Source of the DNA: Azospirillum thermophilum | GTDB taxonomy: Bacteria > Pseudomonadota > Alphaproteobacteria > Azospirillales > Azospirillaceae | Length of the DNA stretch: 64,000 nt | Assembly: GCF_003130795.1 (NCBI RefSeq) | Contig: NZ_CP029358.1 | Span: 62,001-126,000 of the forward strand | Direction: 5' to 3' | Part shown: one piece after another, positions 16,012-26,233 of the stretch | Layout of the letters: every line of letters starts with the position of its first letter | Position numbering within the stretch: position 1 is the stretch's first letter | The notes under the pieces: generated by a model | Seen by the model: the letters and a program-made list of their open reading frames with translations, nothing else | Told to the model about the DNA's origin: nothing | Databases searched by the model: none | Program-made: the position numbers and the translations under genes

Positions 16012-17367
16012 TCAGCGGGACTGCTGGCGGGGATCGTCCCGCAGATGGCCGTGCCGCCGCGGGTCCGGCATGCCGAGCGACACCAGGAAGGCGATGCCGC
16101 ACAGCACGGTGACGTACCAGAAGAACATCTCCTCGTTCCCCACCGACTTCATCCACAGCGCCACATATTCCGCCGTGCCGCCGAAGACGGCGTTGGCGAT
16201 GGCGTAGGACAGGCCGACGCCCAGCGCCCGCACCTCCGGCGGGAACAGCTCCGCCTTCACCAGGCCGCTGATCGAGGTGTAGAAGCTGACCACCGCCAGC
16301 GCCGCCAGCACCAGCGCGAAGGCCATGGCCGGGCTCTGCACCGTGCGCAGGGCGTGCAGCAGCGGCACCGTGCAGAGCGTGGCGAGCCCGCCGAAGGCGA
16401 TCATCGAGGGCTTGCGGCCGATGCGGTCCGACAGGGCGCCGAACAGCGGCTGCAGCAGCATGTAGACGAACAGCGCCGCCGTCATCGTCGTGCTGGCGGT
16501 CCGCGCCTCCATCCCGGCGGTGTTGACCAGGTATTTCTGCATGTAGGTGGTGAAGGTGTAGAAGATCAGCGAACCGCCGGCGGTGAAGCCCAGCACCGTC
16601 AGCAGGGCGCGCTTGTGCCGCATCAGGCCGGCCATGGTCCCGGCCTCCTTGTGGCCGCGGGTCTCGGCCGTCGTCGTCTCGTCCAGCGAGCGGCGCAGGA
16701 ACAGGGCGACCAGCGCCGCCACCGCGCCGAGGGCGAAGGGAATCCGCCAGCCCCAGGCGCGCAACGCCTCGTCCGGCAGGGCGAACTGCAGCGACACCAG
16801 CACCAGCAGGGCGAGGAGCTGCCCGCCGATCAGCGTGACGTACTGGAAGGAGGCGTAGAAGCCGCGCCGGCCGCTGACCGCCACCTCGCTCATGTAGGTG
16901 GCGCTGGTGCCGTACTCGCCGCCGACCGACAGGCCCTGGGCCAGCCGGGCGAGCAGCAGCAGCACGGGGGCCGCCGCCCCGATGGTCTGGTAGGTCGGCA
17001 GCAGCGCGATCACCAGCGACCCGCCGCACATCATGAAGACCGAGATCATCATCGCCGTCCGCCGCCCGCGCGTGTCGGCGATGCGGCCGAATACCCAGCC
17101 GCCGATCGGCCGCATCAGGAATCCGGCGGCGAAGACGCCCGCCGTGTTCAGGAGCTGCGTGGTGGTGTCGCCGGCCGGGAAGAAGGACGGCGCGAAGTAG
17201 AGGGCGCAGAAGGAATAGACATAGAAGTCATACCATTCCACCAGGTTACCCGACGAGGCGCCGACGATCGCCAGCACCCTCCGCCGGACGTCGGTCCCCG
17301 ACTCCGCGGCCGCCGCCGTCTCCCCCGCCCCTGCCGACAGCGGCATATCCGCCTGCGTCTGCACCAT
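16012..17367 (-). CDS. MFS transporter, metabolite:H+ symporter (KgtP/ProP-like)
   Basis: 451 residues from the ATG at 17367 ([13 protein letters not shown]). Signature motifs of the MHS subfamily: [14 protein letters not shown] in TM1, [19 protein letters not shown] between TM2 and TM3, and [17 protein letters not shown] in TM5, then [13 protein letters not shown] between TM8 and TM9. About 12 membrane segments are visible. The family imports organic acids such as alpha-ketoglutarate, citrate, shikimate or osmolytes with protons. KgtP-like 2-oxoacid uptake is most likely from the motifs, but the substrate is not fixed. Confidence 0.88.
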   Translation of the reverse strand: MVQTQADMPLSAGAGETAAAAESGTDVRRRVLAIVGASSGNLVEWYDFYVYSFCALYFAPSFFPAGDTTTQLLNTAGVFAAGFLMRPIGGWVFGRIADTRGRRTAMMISVFMMCGGSLVIALLPTYQTIGAAAPVLLLLARLAQGLSVGGEYGTSATYMSEVAVSGRRGFYASFQYVTLIGGQLLALLVLVSLQFALPDEALRAWGWRIPFALGAVAALVALFLRRSLDETTTAETRGHKEAGTMAGLMRHKRALLTVLGFTAGGSLIFYTFTTYMQKYLVNTAGMEARTASTTMTAALFVYMLLQPLFGALSDRIGRKPSMIAFGGLATLCTVPLLHALRTVQSPAMAFALVLAALAVVSFYTSISGLVKAELFPPEVRALGVGLSYAIANAVFGGTAEYVALWMKSVGNEEMFFWYVTVLCGIAFLVSLGMPDPRRHGHLRDDPRQQSR

Positions 17368-17847
17368 TGTCCCGTCTCTCCCGTGATAGGCCCGATCCGC
17401 GCCCCGCGGTCGGCCGGAAGGCAAGCTTACGGAAACAGGAACCCGACAAGCCCGGTGGGGTTCCGGGTCCCGGGTTGCGCGGACGGCATGGCTGGAGGCG
17501 TGAAACGGCCAACCGCGCCGCACGGCGCGTGAAGCGGCCGGCGCCGCCGGAAGAGGAGGATGGCGGCGCCGGCCGGTTCCGTATCCCCGGGCCGGCGGTC
17601 CGGCAGGTGCGGCCGGTCCGCCCGCTTTTGCCGCGGGGATGCCGCGGGACGCGGCCAGCGGGGGAGAGAGGCCGGGTTCGCGCCCTTGGCTGAAGAGGTA
17701 TCGCGAATGCCGTGGCCGGCGCGCCCCCTACCTTGGTTCATTGCTGCCTATTTCCTGGGCAACTGCCGCGCCGACGGTTGGCGGCGCGCGGTCGGATCCG
17801 CTACCGTTCGGCCGGCGCCGCGGGACGGCGCTGGAGGGTGGACACCG
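17368..17847. promoter_or_regulatory. Divergent intergenic region, transporter / symporter-kinase
   Basis: About 480 bp with no supported gene. It contains a 7-bp inverted repeat GGAACCC (17438-17444) / GGGTTCC (17458-17464). Frames open across this region on both strands lack a ribosome binding site and family resemblance. If the kinase began earlier, part of this would be coding. Confidence 0.35.
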
Positions 17848-20800
17848 GTGCAGAGCTGGCTGGTTCTGGCCGTTTCGGCGGCCTATCTCGGGGTGTTGTT
17901 CGCCATCGCCTGGTGGGGCGACCGGCGGGCCGGGGACCGGCCGCTGCTGCCCGCGGACTCGCGGCGGGCGGCGGTCTTCTATGCGCTGACGCTGGCGGTC
18001 TACAACACCTCCTGGAGCTTCTACGGGTCGGTCGGCCGCGCCACGGCCAGCGGGCTGAACTTCGCCGCCATCTATGTCGGGCCGACGCTGCTGCTGGCGC
18101 TGGCCTCCGGCGCGGTGATCGCCCGGACCATCGCCATCACCAAGGCGCAGAACGTCACCTCCATCGCCGACTTCATCAGCGCCCGCTACGGCAAGAGCCA
18201 GTCGGTGGCGGCGCTGGTGACGGTGACGGCGGTGGTCGGCGTGCTGCCCTACATCGCGTTGCAGCTCAAGGCGGTGGCGGCCAGCTTCGACGTGCTGACC
18301 GCACCCTCGCTGTTCGCGGCGCCGGCCGGCGAGCCGCCGCCCTGGGGCGACACGGCGCTGGCGGTGGCGCTGTCGATGGCGGTCTTCACCATCCTGTTCG
18401 GCGTGCGCCACATCCATGCCGCCGAGCATCACCGCGGCCTGATGCTGGCCATCGCCTTCGAGGGGCTGGTGAAGCTCGCCTGCTTCCTGGCGGTGGCGGG
18501 CTTCATCGTCTGGGGCATGTTCGACGGCTTCACCGACCTGATGGGCCGGGCGGAGGCGGCGCCGATGCTGCGGCTCGACCCGCTGGAGCCGTCCTGGCTG
18601 TCCAACACGGTGATCGCCACCATCGCCTTCCTCTGTCTGCCGCACGAGTTCCACGTCCTGGCGGTGGAGAACGAGAACCCGCGCCATGTCCGCTCCGCCG
18701 TCTGGCTCTATCCCGGCTATCTGCTGGCGCTGAGCGTGCTGATGCTGCCGATCGCGGTGGCCGGGCTGGTCACCTTCGGCGGCGGGACGGTCAGCCCCGA
18801 CACCTTCATGATCACGCTGCCCATCGCGGCGGGGGAGGGCGGGGTCAGCCTGCTGGCCTTCATCGGCGGGCTGTCGGCGGCGACCGGCATGGTGATCGTG
18901 GCGGCGGTGGCGCTCAGCACCATGGTGTGCAACGACGTGGTCATGCCGCTGCTGCTGCGCCATCCCCGCTTCGGCGCGCGGGCGGGCAGCCGCGACATGG
19001 TGGCGACGCTGCTGCTGGTGCGGCGGCTGGCGGTGTTCGGCATCCTGCTGCTCGCCTATGCGATGCACCGGATGGTGGACCGCGACTATCCGCTGACGGT
19101 GATCGGGCTGCTGTCCTTCGTCGCGGTGGCGCAGTTCGGCCCGGCCTTCTTCGGCGCGCTGTTCTGGCCGCGGGCCAACCGGACGGGGGTGCTGGCCGGG
19201 CTGGCCGCCGGCTTCGCGCTGTGGACCTACACGCTGCTGGTGCCCTCGCTGGGCGAGGTGGCGGCGGTGCCGCCGGCGCTGCTGGAGCGGGGCCCCTGGG
19301 GCATCGTCTGGCTGCGCCCGCAGGCGCTGTTCGGGCTGGAGGGGCTCGACCCCATCTCGCACGCCACGCTGTGGAGCCTGGGCGCCAACCTGCTGGCCTT
19401 CCTCGCCGGCAGCCTGCTCGCCCGGCCGAGCACGGTGGAGCGGGCGCAGGCGGAGGCCTTCGCCGTCGTCGTCGGGCCGCCCGGCGGAGCGGAGGCGGGC
19501 CGGCCGCAGCCGCGCGCCGTGACCCGGCTGGAGGATCTGCGGGCGCTGGCCGTGCGCTTCGTCGGGGCGGAGCGGGGGAACGCGGCGATGGACGGCTATG
19601 TCGCCGCCCGCGGCGGCCATGCCGGCGGCCCCGCCGATTTCGACGCGCTGCGCTTCACCGAGGGGCTGATCGCCGGCGCCATCGGGGCGGCGTCGGCGCG
19701 GGTGGTGATGGCGGCGGCGCTGCAGGGCCGGTCGCTGTCGCGCGGCGCCGCCATGGCGATGCTGGACGAGGCGTCGGAGGCGCTGCACTTCAACCGCAAG
19801 CTTCTGGAGGCGACGCTGGAGAGCGTCGGCCAGGGCATCTGCGTGTTCGATTCCGAATTCCGCCTCGCCGCCTGGAACCGCCGCTTCCTGGAACTGCTGG
19901 ACCTGCCGGCCGAGCTGGTGCGGGTCGGCGCCCCGCTGACCGAGGTGGTGACCTTCAACACCCGCCGCGGCGAGTATGCGGCGAGCGACCTGAAGGCGCT
20001 GGTCACCAACCGCGACCCCAGCCGCCAGCGCTGGCCCTACGTCTACGAACGCCGCCGCCCCGACGGCACGGTGCTGGAGATCGTCTACGACCGCATGCCG
20101 GAGGGCGGCTACGTCTCCACCTTCACCGACGTGACCGAACGCTACCGCGCCGCCGAGGCGCTGCGCGAGGCCAACGAGACGCTGGAGCGCCGCGTGCGGG
20201 AGCGCACCGAGGCGCTGCAGCGCGCCAAGGCGGAGGCCGAGCAGGCCAACCTGTCGAAGACCCGCTTCCTCGCCGCCGCCAGCCACGACCTGCTGCAGCC
20301 GCTGAACGCGGCGCGGCTGTTCGTCTCGGCCCTGGAGGAGAGCGTGCGCAGCCCGCAGCCCGATCCGGATCAGCGGACGGCCGAGCGGGCGATGGTGGAG
20401 AACGCCGCCAATGCGCTGCGCTCGACCGAGCTGCTGCTGGGCGGGCTGCTCGACATCTCGTCGCTGGATGCCGGCAACGTCCGCGCCGCGGTGCGGGAGT
20501 TCCCCATCGACGAGCTGCTGTCGGGGCTGGCGGTGGAATTCTCCGCCCTGGCGCGCGAGCGCGGACTGACGCTGCGGGTGGTCTGCTGCGGCGCCGCCGT
20601 GCGGTCCGACCCGCAACTGCTGCGGCGGGTGCTGCAGAACTTCCTGTCGAACGCCGTGCGCTACACCGAGCGGGGACGGGTGCTGCTGGGCTGCCGGCGA
20701 AGCGGCGGGGCGCTGCGGATCGAAGTGTGGGACACCGGCCCCGGCATTCCGGAGGACAAGCGGCAGGAGGTGTTCGAGGAGTTCCGCCGCCTCGGCCCCG

Positions 20801-21405
20801 CCAGCCGCGGCGGCGGGGATGGCACCGGGACCGGCGGCGGGGCCGACGGGGGCCTCGGGCTGGGCCTTGCCATCGTCGACCGCATCGCCGGCCTGCTGGG
20901 CCACCCGATCTCGCTGCGCTCCACCGTCGGGCGGGGCACCGGCTTCGCGGTCGAGGTGCCGCTGGCCGAGCGGCGGCCGGACCGCATCGCCCGTCCGGCC
21001 CGCGCCGTGCCGGACAGCCTCGCCGGCGGCCTGCTGGTGCTGTGCCTCGACAACGAGGACGCCATCCTCCAGGGCCTGGGCGCGCTGCTCGGCCAGTGGG
21101 GCTGCCGCGTCGCCGCCGCCCGGGACGCGGAAGGGGCGCTGGCCGCCCTCGACGGGCGGGTTCCGGACCTGGTCTGCGTCGATTACCATGTCGGCGAGGG
21201 GCCGAGCGGCCTCGGCCTGCTGGAGACGCTGCGCGGCCGGTGGGGCCGGCCGGTGCCCGCGCTGCTGATCACCGCCGACCGCAGCGACCAGGTGCGGGAG
21301 GAGGCGGAGCGGGCCGGCTGCGGCCTGCTCTACAAGCCGGTCAAGCCCGCCTCGCTGCGCCGGTTCGTGAACGGGGCCGCGCTGCAGGCGAGCGCCGTGC
21401 GCTGA
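17848..21405 (+). CDS. Symporter-fused hybrid sensor histidine kinase (NahK/CbrA-like)
   Basis: 1185 residues from a GTG (17848) with GGAGGG 9 nt before it. Residues 1-530 are a sodium:solute symporter-like (SLC5) region with about 13 membrane segments, beginning QSWLVLAVSAAYLGVL. Next come a PAS-7-type domain (ESVGQGICVFDSEFRLAAWN, about 660), a coiled coil, HisKA with phospho-His813 in AASHDLLQPLNAARL, HATPase with N-box NFLSNAVRYT (about 935) and G-boxes, and a C-terminal receiver with Asp1112 (VCVDYH). The HisKA wording is that of the NahK/ErcS' group. The symporter part probably senses or couples to an imported solute. The response-regulator gene follows at 25 bp, so the two form a phosphorelay pair. 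Confidence 0.9.
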   Translation: MQSWLVLAVSAAYLGVLFAIAWWGDRRAGDRPLLPADSRRAAVFYALTLAVYNTSWSFYGSVGRATASGLNFAAIYVGPTLLLALASGAVIARTIAITKAQNVTSIADFISARYGKSQSVAALVTVTAVVGVLPYIALQLKAVAASFDVLTAPSLFAAPAGEPPPWGDTALAVALSMAVFTILFGVRHIHAAEHHRGLMLAIAFEGLVKLACFLAVAGFIVWGMFDGFTDLMGRAEAAPMLRLDPLEPSWLSNTVIATIAFLCLPHEFHVLAVENENPRHVRSAVWLYPGYLLALSVLMLPIAVAGLVTFGGGTVSPDTFMITLPIAAGEGGVSLLAFIGGLSAATGMVIVAAVALSTMVCNDVVMPLLLRHPRFGARAGSRDMVATLLLVRRLAVFGILLLAYAMHRMVDRDYPLTVIGLLSFVAVAQFGPAFFGALFWPRANRTGVLAGLAAGFALWTYTLLVPSLGEVAAVPPALLERGPWGIVWLRPQALFGLEGLDPISHATLWSLGANLLAFLAGSLLARPSTVERAQAEAFAVVVGPPGGAEAGRPQPRAVTRLEDLRALAVRFVGAERGNAAMDGYVAARGGHAGGPADFDALRFTEGLIAGAIGAASARVVMAAALQGRSLSRGAAMAMLDEASEALHFNRKLLEATLESVGQGICVFDSEFRLAAWNRRFLELLDLPAELVRVGAPLTEVVTFNTRRGEYAASDLKALVTNRDPSRQRWPYVYERRRPDGTVLEIVYDRMPEGGYVSTFTDVTERYRAAEALREANETLERRVRERTEALQRAKAEAEQANLSKTRFLAAASHDLLQPLNAARLFVSALEESVRSPQPDPDQRTAERAMVENAANALRSTELLLGGLLDISSLDAGNVRAAVREFPIDELLSGLAVEFSALARERGLTLRVVCCGAAVRSDPQLLRRVLQNFLSNAVRYTERGRVLLGCRRSGGALRIEVWDTGPGIPEDKRQEVFEEFRRLGPASRGGGDGTGTGGGADGGLGLGLAIVDRIAGLLGHPISLRSTVGRGTGFAVEVPLAERRPDRIARPARAVPDSLAGGLLVLCLDNEDAILQGLGALLGQWGCRVAAARDAEGALAALDGRVPDLVCVDYHVGEGPSGLGLLETLRGRWGRPVPALLITADRSDQVREEAERAGCGLLYKPVKPASLRRFVNGAALQASAVR

Positions 21406-21430
21406 AGGGACCGGGCAGGGGAGGGAGCAT

Positions 21431-22135
21431 ATGGCCATCGAGGAATGCGGCGAGGAGAGCAGCCGCGACGGGACGGTCACCATCGTCATCGGCGACGACC
21501 ATCCCCTGGTGCAGGCGGCGCTGCGCGATGCCCTGGGCAAGGCGATGCCGGAGGTCGCCATCATCGAATGCGGGACGCTGGACGGCGTGATGACCGCGGT
21601 GGCGGAGCGGCCGGAGGCCATCGACCTCGTCCTGCTCGACCTCAACATGCCGGGCACCCATGGCTTCGCCGGGCTGTTCCTGATGCAGGCCCACCACCCG
21701 ACGGTGCCGGTCGCCATCATCTCGGCCCTGCAGGACGGCGGCACCATCTCCCGCGCGCTGGCCTTCGGCGCGTCGGGCTACATCCCGAAGTCGCTGAGCA
21801 TGGCCGCCATGGCCGAGGCGATCCGCGCCATCCTGTCGGGCGAGGTGTGGGCGCCGCCGGCCTCCGCCGTCATCCCGGCGGAAGCGGACGAGGCCGATCT
21901 GGCCCGCCGCTTCGCCTCGCTGTCGCCGCAGCAGCTCCGCATCCTGATGATGATCGTCGACGGCAAGCTGAACAAGCAGATCGCCGCCGACCTCGCCGTG
22001 TCGGAGCAGACGGTGAAGGTCCATGTCTCGACCATCCTGCGCAAGCTGAACGTGGTCAGCCGCACCCAGGCCGCCGTGGTGGCCGGCCGGCTGGCGGTGG
22101 ATGGCGGGCAGCTCGCCGGCGGGGTGGGGATGTGA
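21431..22135 (+). CDS. LuxR/NarL-type response regulator
   Basis: 234 residues. Receiver domain with acidic pair GDD (21-23), phospho-acceptor Asp70 in LVLLDLNMPG and the Lys of YIPKSLS. C-terminal LuxR HTH (LSPQQLRILMMIVDGKLNKQ to VKVHVSTILRKLNVVSRTQA). It lies 25 bp after the symporter-kinase gene, probably co-transcribed and its cognate output. It resembles the AgmR/ErcR-type regulators that partner with NahK-like kinases. Targets are unknown. Confidence 0.9.
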   Translation: MAIEECGEESSRDGTVTIVIGDDHPLVQAALRDALGKAMPEVAIIECGTLDGVMTAVAERPEAIDLVLLDLNMPGTHGFAGLFLMQAHHPTVPVAIISALQDGGTISRALAFGASGYIPKSLSMAAMAEAIRAILSGEVWAPPASAVIPAEADEADLARRFASLSPQQLRILMMIVDGKLNKQIAADLAVSEQTVKVHVSTILRKLNVVSRTQAAVVAGRLAVDGGQLAGGVGM

Positions 22136-22342
22136 CGGGTTCAAGCCCCCGTCGGGCTAGGCAAGGCCGGCAATCCCGGTGCCACCGCCGGGGTACGTAC
22201 CCTGCGCCCTGAATGAATGGTGCCGCAGTCCGTTAATGCTGCGACGCCGCATGGCCGGCCGACCGTCCGCGGGTACAGCCGCATGGCGAATCCGGCCTGC
22301 CGTGCTAAACTGCCTTCGATCCACCCGGCGGATGATACGCCT

Positions 22343-22987
22343 ATGCTTCGTGATGTGAGCGCTGCCGTGACCCTGCTGGGGAGCAGCGTTCTCCTCCTCC
22401 CCCTCTCGGTCCTCCTCGCGGCCGTGCTGTGGCGGCAGCATTCGGCGCGGCTGGCGCTGCGCTGGATCGCCGTGCTGGGCGCCTGCCTGCTGGGCATGGC
22501 GGCGTTGAAGCTCTACGGCCATGCCTGCGGGCTGCCGATCCTGCTGCGGCGGGTGGTCAGCCCCAGCGGTCACGCCGCCTTCTCCGCGCTGTTCTACGGC
22601 TCGCTCGCCGCGGTCATGCTGCGCGCCGTGGACATTCCCTGGCGCCGCACCCTGCTGATGGCCGGGACCGCCGGGCTGGTGGCGGCCATCGGCCTGTCGC
22701 GGATCCTGCTGCGCGCCCATACCAAGCTGGAGGTGCTGATCGGCCTCTCGGTCGGGGCCGCCGCGGCGCTGGCCTTCGCGCTCAGCATCCGGTCGCTGCC
22801 GCCGGCCCGGCTGCGGCTGCGCCCTGCCGCCGCCGGGGCGGTGCTGGCCTGCGGCCTGGCGGCGCTGGCGGTCGGCGACCGCTCGGTGATCGAGGAGACG
22901 ATCCGCGCGCTGGCCGACGAGGTGCAGCAGGAGGTCGGGCTGTGCATGACCGGCCCCTCCGACCTCGCCGCCCTGCGGACGCGCTGA
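22343..22987 (+). CDS. PAP2-superfamily membrane phosphatase
   Basis: 214 residues from the ATG at 22343 (MLRDVSAAVTLLGSS); an in-frame ATG at 22283 is a weaker alternative. Five to six membrane segments. The PAP2 motifs are visible: SPSGHAAFSALFYGS (motif 2, with catalytic His) and SRILLRAHTKLEVLIG (motif 3, with Arg and His). The first motif is reduced. The family removes phosphate from lipid phosphates such as undecaprenyl pyrophosphate or phosphatidate at the membrane. The substrate is uncertain. Confidence 0.78.
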   Translation: MLRDVSAAVTLLGSSVLLLPLSVLLAAVLWRQHSARLALRWIAVLGACLLGMAALKLYGHACGLPILLRRVVSPSGHAAFSALFYGSLAAVMLRAVDIPWRRTLLMAGTAGLVAAIGLSRILLRAHTKLEVLIGLSVGAAAALAFALSIRSLPPARLRLRPAAAGAVLACGLAALAVGDRSVIEETIRALADEVQQEVGLCMTGPSDLAALRTR

Positions 22988-23133
22988 CCCCGAAACGGTC
23001 CGCCGTCCCGGCCGGACGTTGCGCAGGCGAAAGCAAGATGCCGCGGTGGATCGCCGTTGACAGGCGCCGCGGCGGCTGACATCGAAGACTACGATGGTCT
23101 GCGCGGCCGACTGCGGCGCCTTTGGCGGGGCTC

Positions 23134-24960
23134 ATGCTTAATTTTCCGGCAATCCTTCTGCTGGCCACCGTCCTGGTGACGTTGTGGACCACCTACAGGA
23201 GCCTGCGGCAGCCCCGCTTTCCCGGCCGCGGCGATTTCGTGGCCATGCAACTCGCCGCCGTCTGGTGGTCGACCGCCGCGGCGATCGAGAACATCGTGCC
23301 CACGCCGGACGCCAAGGTGTTCTGGGCGGAGATGGCGTGGTTCGGCATCGTGCCGGGGCCGAGCTTCTGGGCGCTGTTCATCTGGTCCTACATCCACGGC
23401 CACCTGTCGCCGCTGTGGCGGCCGCCGCCGCTGGCGATGGGGCTGGTGACCGGCATCCTGGCGCTGACCAACGACAGCCACGGCCTGCTCTACGTCGATA
23501 CCCGGCCGATCAGCGCGGAGCCGGGGGCGGCGATCGTCTACGAGCACGGGCTGTGGTTCTACCTGACGACCGTCTACCTCTACCTGTTCATGGTCGTCGC
23601 CATCGCGGTCACCGCGAACGGCATCGTCCGCGCGCCGCGCGTCTACCGCAGCCACTATCTGGGATTCCTGCTGGTGATGGCGGTGCCGTGGATCGCCAAC
23701 ATCAGCTACATCACCGGCAACGTCACGCTGTTCGACTTCGACCCGACGCCCTTCGGCTTCCTGGCGATGGGCTGCACCTTCTACTGGCTGATCACCCGGC
23801 GCCAGCTCTTCGACCTCGTCCCGGTGGCGCGCGGCGCCCTGCTGGACGCCGTGCCCGACCCGGTGCTGGTGACCGACGCCGAGGGAACGGTGGTGGAGGC
23901 GAACCGGGCGGCCCGCGCGCTGGCGGCGGACGGGATCGTCGGGCAGAGGCTGGCGGCGACGCCGCTGGGCGACGCGCTGGGCGACCGCCCGCCGCTGGCG
24001 GGGGAGGCGCCGCGGGTCGTCGCCCTGGGGACGGAGGGCCGGTACTTCGAGGTGAAGCGGGAGACGCTGCATTATGCCGACCGGCGCGTCGGCCAGCTTC
24101 TCCTGCTGCGCGACATCACCCATCTGAAGCGGGCGGAGGCCCGGCTGGAGGAGACGATCCGCTCGCTCGACGCCGCCCGGCTGCAGGCGGAACGGCTGCT
24201 CGCCGCCGAGCAGAGCGCCCGGCGCGAGCTCCACCAGTTCCTCGGCATGGCGGCGCACGAGTTCAAGACGCCGCTCGCCATCATCGACAGCGCCGCCCAG
24301 ATGATGCTGCTGAAGGCGGAGCAGGGGGCGCCGGACTTCATCCACCGGCTGCGCACCATCCGGTCCGCGGTGCGCCGGCAGGTCATCACCATCGAGACCT
24401 GCCTGGCCGACGAGCGGCTGAACAACGCCTCCTTCTCGCTGCGGCTGGTGCCGGTCGACCTGGAGGGGCTGCTGTTCGAGCTGGTCGCCGAGCAGATGGA
24501 GGACGGTGCCGCCGACGGCCGCGACCACCGGATCGAGCTGGAGATCGACCGGCCGGAGCGGTGCGGGCTCGCCCCCGACGTGCTGGGCGACGCCGAGCTG
24601 CTCGACCTCTGCATCCGCAACCTGCTGAGCAATGCGGTCAAATACTCGCCCAAGGGCAGCCGCGTGCTGATCCGTGCCCGCTTTCCGGCCGGCCCCGGCG
24701 GCCTCGCCACCGTGTCGGTGGTCGACAGCGGCATCGGCATCCCGCCCGACGAGATCGACCTGGTGTTCGAGCGCTATGTCCGCGCCTCCAACGCCACGGC
24801 GTCGGGCAGCGGCGTCGGGCTGAACATCGTCCGCCGCATCGTCCAGCTCCACGGCGGCACGGTGCGGGCGGAGAGCGAGCTGGGCAAGGGCAGCAGCTTC
24901 ACCATCGCGCTGCCGCTCGCCCCGCGGCGTTCCGAGAATGGCCGTCCTCAGCCCTTGTAG
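23134..24960 (+). CDS. Sensor histidine kinase with N-terminal 7TM module
   Basis: 608 residues from the ATG at 23134 with GGCGGGG just before it. The first about 225 residues are a 7TM histidine-kinase N-terminal module (LNFPAILLLATVLVTLW; WWSTAAAIENIVPTPDAKVF; WIANISYITGN). A short PAS-like segment (DAVPDPVLVTDAEGTVVEAN), HisKA with His375 (MAAHEFKTPLAIID) and HATPase (LLSNAVKYSPKGSRV, DSGIGIPPDEIDLVFERY) follow. There is no receiver domain and no adjacent response regulator in the same direction, so it is an orphan kinase here. Its end overlaps the convergent saccharopine-dehydrogenase-like gene by 13 bp. Confidence 0.9.
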   Translation: MLNFPAILLLATVLVTLWTTYRSLRQPRFPGRGDFVAMQLAAVWWSTAAAIENIVPTPDAKVFWAEMAWFGIVPGPSFWALFIWSYIHGHLSPLWRPPPLAMGLVTGILALTNDSHGLLYVDTRPISAEPGAAIVYEHGLWFYLTTVYLYLFMVVAIAVTANGIVRAPRVYRSHYLGFLLVMAVPWIANISYITGNVTLFDFDPTPFGFLAMGCTFYWLITRRQLFDLVPVARGALLDAVPDPVLVTDAEGTVVEANRAARALAADGIVGQRLAATPLGDALGDRPPLAGEAPRVVALGTEGRYFEVKRETLHYADRRVGQLLLLRDITHLKRAEARLEETIRSLDAARLQAERLLAAEQSARRELHQFLGMAAHEFKTPLAIIDSAAQMMLLKAEQGAPDFIHRLRTIRSAVRRQVITIETCLADERLNNASFSLRLVPVDLEGLLFELVAEQMEDGAADGRDHRIELEIDRPERCGLAPDVLGDAELLDLCIRNLLSNAVKYSPKGSRVLIRARFPAGPGGLATVSVVDSGIGIPPDEIDLVFERYVRASNATASGSGVGLNIVRRIVQLHGGTVRAESELGKGSSFTIALPLAPRRSENGRPQPL

Positions 24961-26018
24961 TGGCCGCCGAAGCGGTTGGCGAGGAAGGCCGAGAGGGTGA
25001 CCTGTTCCTGGCGGACGAAGCCCGCCTGCGGGATCGAGCCCTCGCGCAGCAGGTCGAGCACGGCGCAGATGCCGGCGGCGGTGGTGATCTGGATGGCGCT
25101 CCAGGTGCGGCCGGCGATCTCGCGGCTGTAGATCTTGGTGGCGAAGGTCTCCTGCCGCAGCTCGCCGTCCTGCACGCCGGTCGCCGTCGCCAGGACCAGC
25201 ACCACGTCCTGCAGGGTCAGCGGCACCGCCGTCTCCAGCACGTCCTTCAGCAGGTGGCGCCGCTCGCCGAGCTTCAGGTCGCGGATCAGCAGGCGGACGA
25301 TCTCGCGGTGGCCGGGATAGCGCACGGTCTTGTAGTCGAGGTTGCGCACCTTGCCGTCCAGCGTCTCGCACAGCGACCCGAGCCCGCCCGACGTGTTGAA
25401 CGCCTCGTAGCCGATGCCGTCGAGCGCGAAGGCCTCGTCGCCCTCCAGCGGCATCACCTCGCGCCGCACCCCGTCGACGATCGCCTCGCACGGGTTGCAG
25501 TACTCGTTGATGAGGCCGTCGGTGCTCCAGGTCAGGTTGTATTTCAGGGCGTTGGTCGGATATTGCGGCAGGGCGCCGACCCGCAGGTGCAGGTTGTGCA
25601 GCGTGTCGAAGCGGCGGGCGAGGTCGTAGCCGACCACCGAGATGAAGCCGGGCGCCAGGCCGCATTGCGGGATCAGGGCGGTGCCGGCCTTCTCCGCCAG
25701 CTCCTTCACCGCGCGGGTGGCGGCCACGTCCTCCGTCAGGTCGAGGTAATGGGCGCCGCAGGCGACCGCCACCGCGGCGATCTTCGGCGTCAGGGTATAG
25801 GGGCAGGCGCTGAGCACGGCACCCTGTCCCATCGCGGCGGCGCGCAGCGACTCCTCGTCCTCGACGTCCACCCGGCGGACGCGCAGGCCCATCCGCTCGG
25901 CCCGCGCCAGCAGAGCCTCGTCCCGGTCGCCGACCGTCACCTGGAAGTCGTCGGTCCCGGACAGCAGCGTGGCGATCATCGACCCGATCTTGCCGGCCCC
26001 GAGGACCAGAACCTTCAT
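24948..26018 (-). CDS. Saccharopine dehydrogenase-family oxidoreductase (lysine-dehydrogenase-like)
   Basis: 356 residues from the ATG at 26018; an ATG 9 bp upstream (26027) is equally placed. Rossmann motif VLGAGKIGS (4-12), then YTLTPKIAAVAVACGAHYLD and the substrate-domain motif PQCGLAPGF, all of the saccharopine dehydrogenase / LOR-SDH fold. Length fits single-domain lysine 6-dehydrogenase or related NAD(P)-dependent enzymes and not the bifunctional eukaryotic protein. It is divergent from an Lrp/AsnC regulator, which probably controls it in response to an amino acid. Confidence 0.82.
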   Translation of the reverse strand: MKVLVLGAGKIGSMIATLLSGTDDFQVTVGDRDEALLARAERMGLRVRRVDVEDEESLRAAAMGQGAVLSACPYTLTPKIAAVAVACGAHYLDLTEDVAATRAVKELAEKAGTALIPQCGLAPGFISVVGYDLARRFDTLHNLHLRVGALPQYPTNALKYNLTWSTDGLINEYCNPCEAIVDGVRREVMPLEGDEAFALDGIGYEAFNTSGGLGSLCETLDGKVRNLDYKTVRYPGHREIVRLLIRDLKLGERRHLLKDVLETAVPLTLQDVVLVLATATGVQDGELRQETFATKIYSREIAGRTWSAIQITTAAGICAVLDLLREGSIPQAGFVRQEQVTLSAFLANRFGGHYKG

Positions 26019-26233
26019 GGCACCCATCGTCCCTGTTCTCCCTGTTCGCTTGGCGACATCCTGTCGCACCCCCAGGGTCGCAGGGGCGGCTGTCCGGAAG
26101 CCACCGGGCAAAGCGCCGGTCACGCCGCCGATTTCCGGCGGAACGCCGGCCGGTCCGGCATTTCGCCGGAACGCCGGAGGCCGGGGTGGCGCGGCGCTTT
26201 ACCGCACCGCCTGCGCCGGATATCACAGGGGCC

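Noticed and set aside
17728..21747. Very long open frame on the minus strand opposite the symporter-kinase gene
   Set aside because: It is the high-GC antisense shadow; the product is rich in Arg/Ala/His without any family features, while the plus-strand product has full kinase domains.
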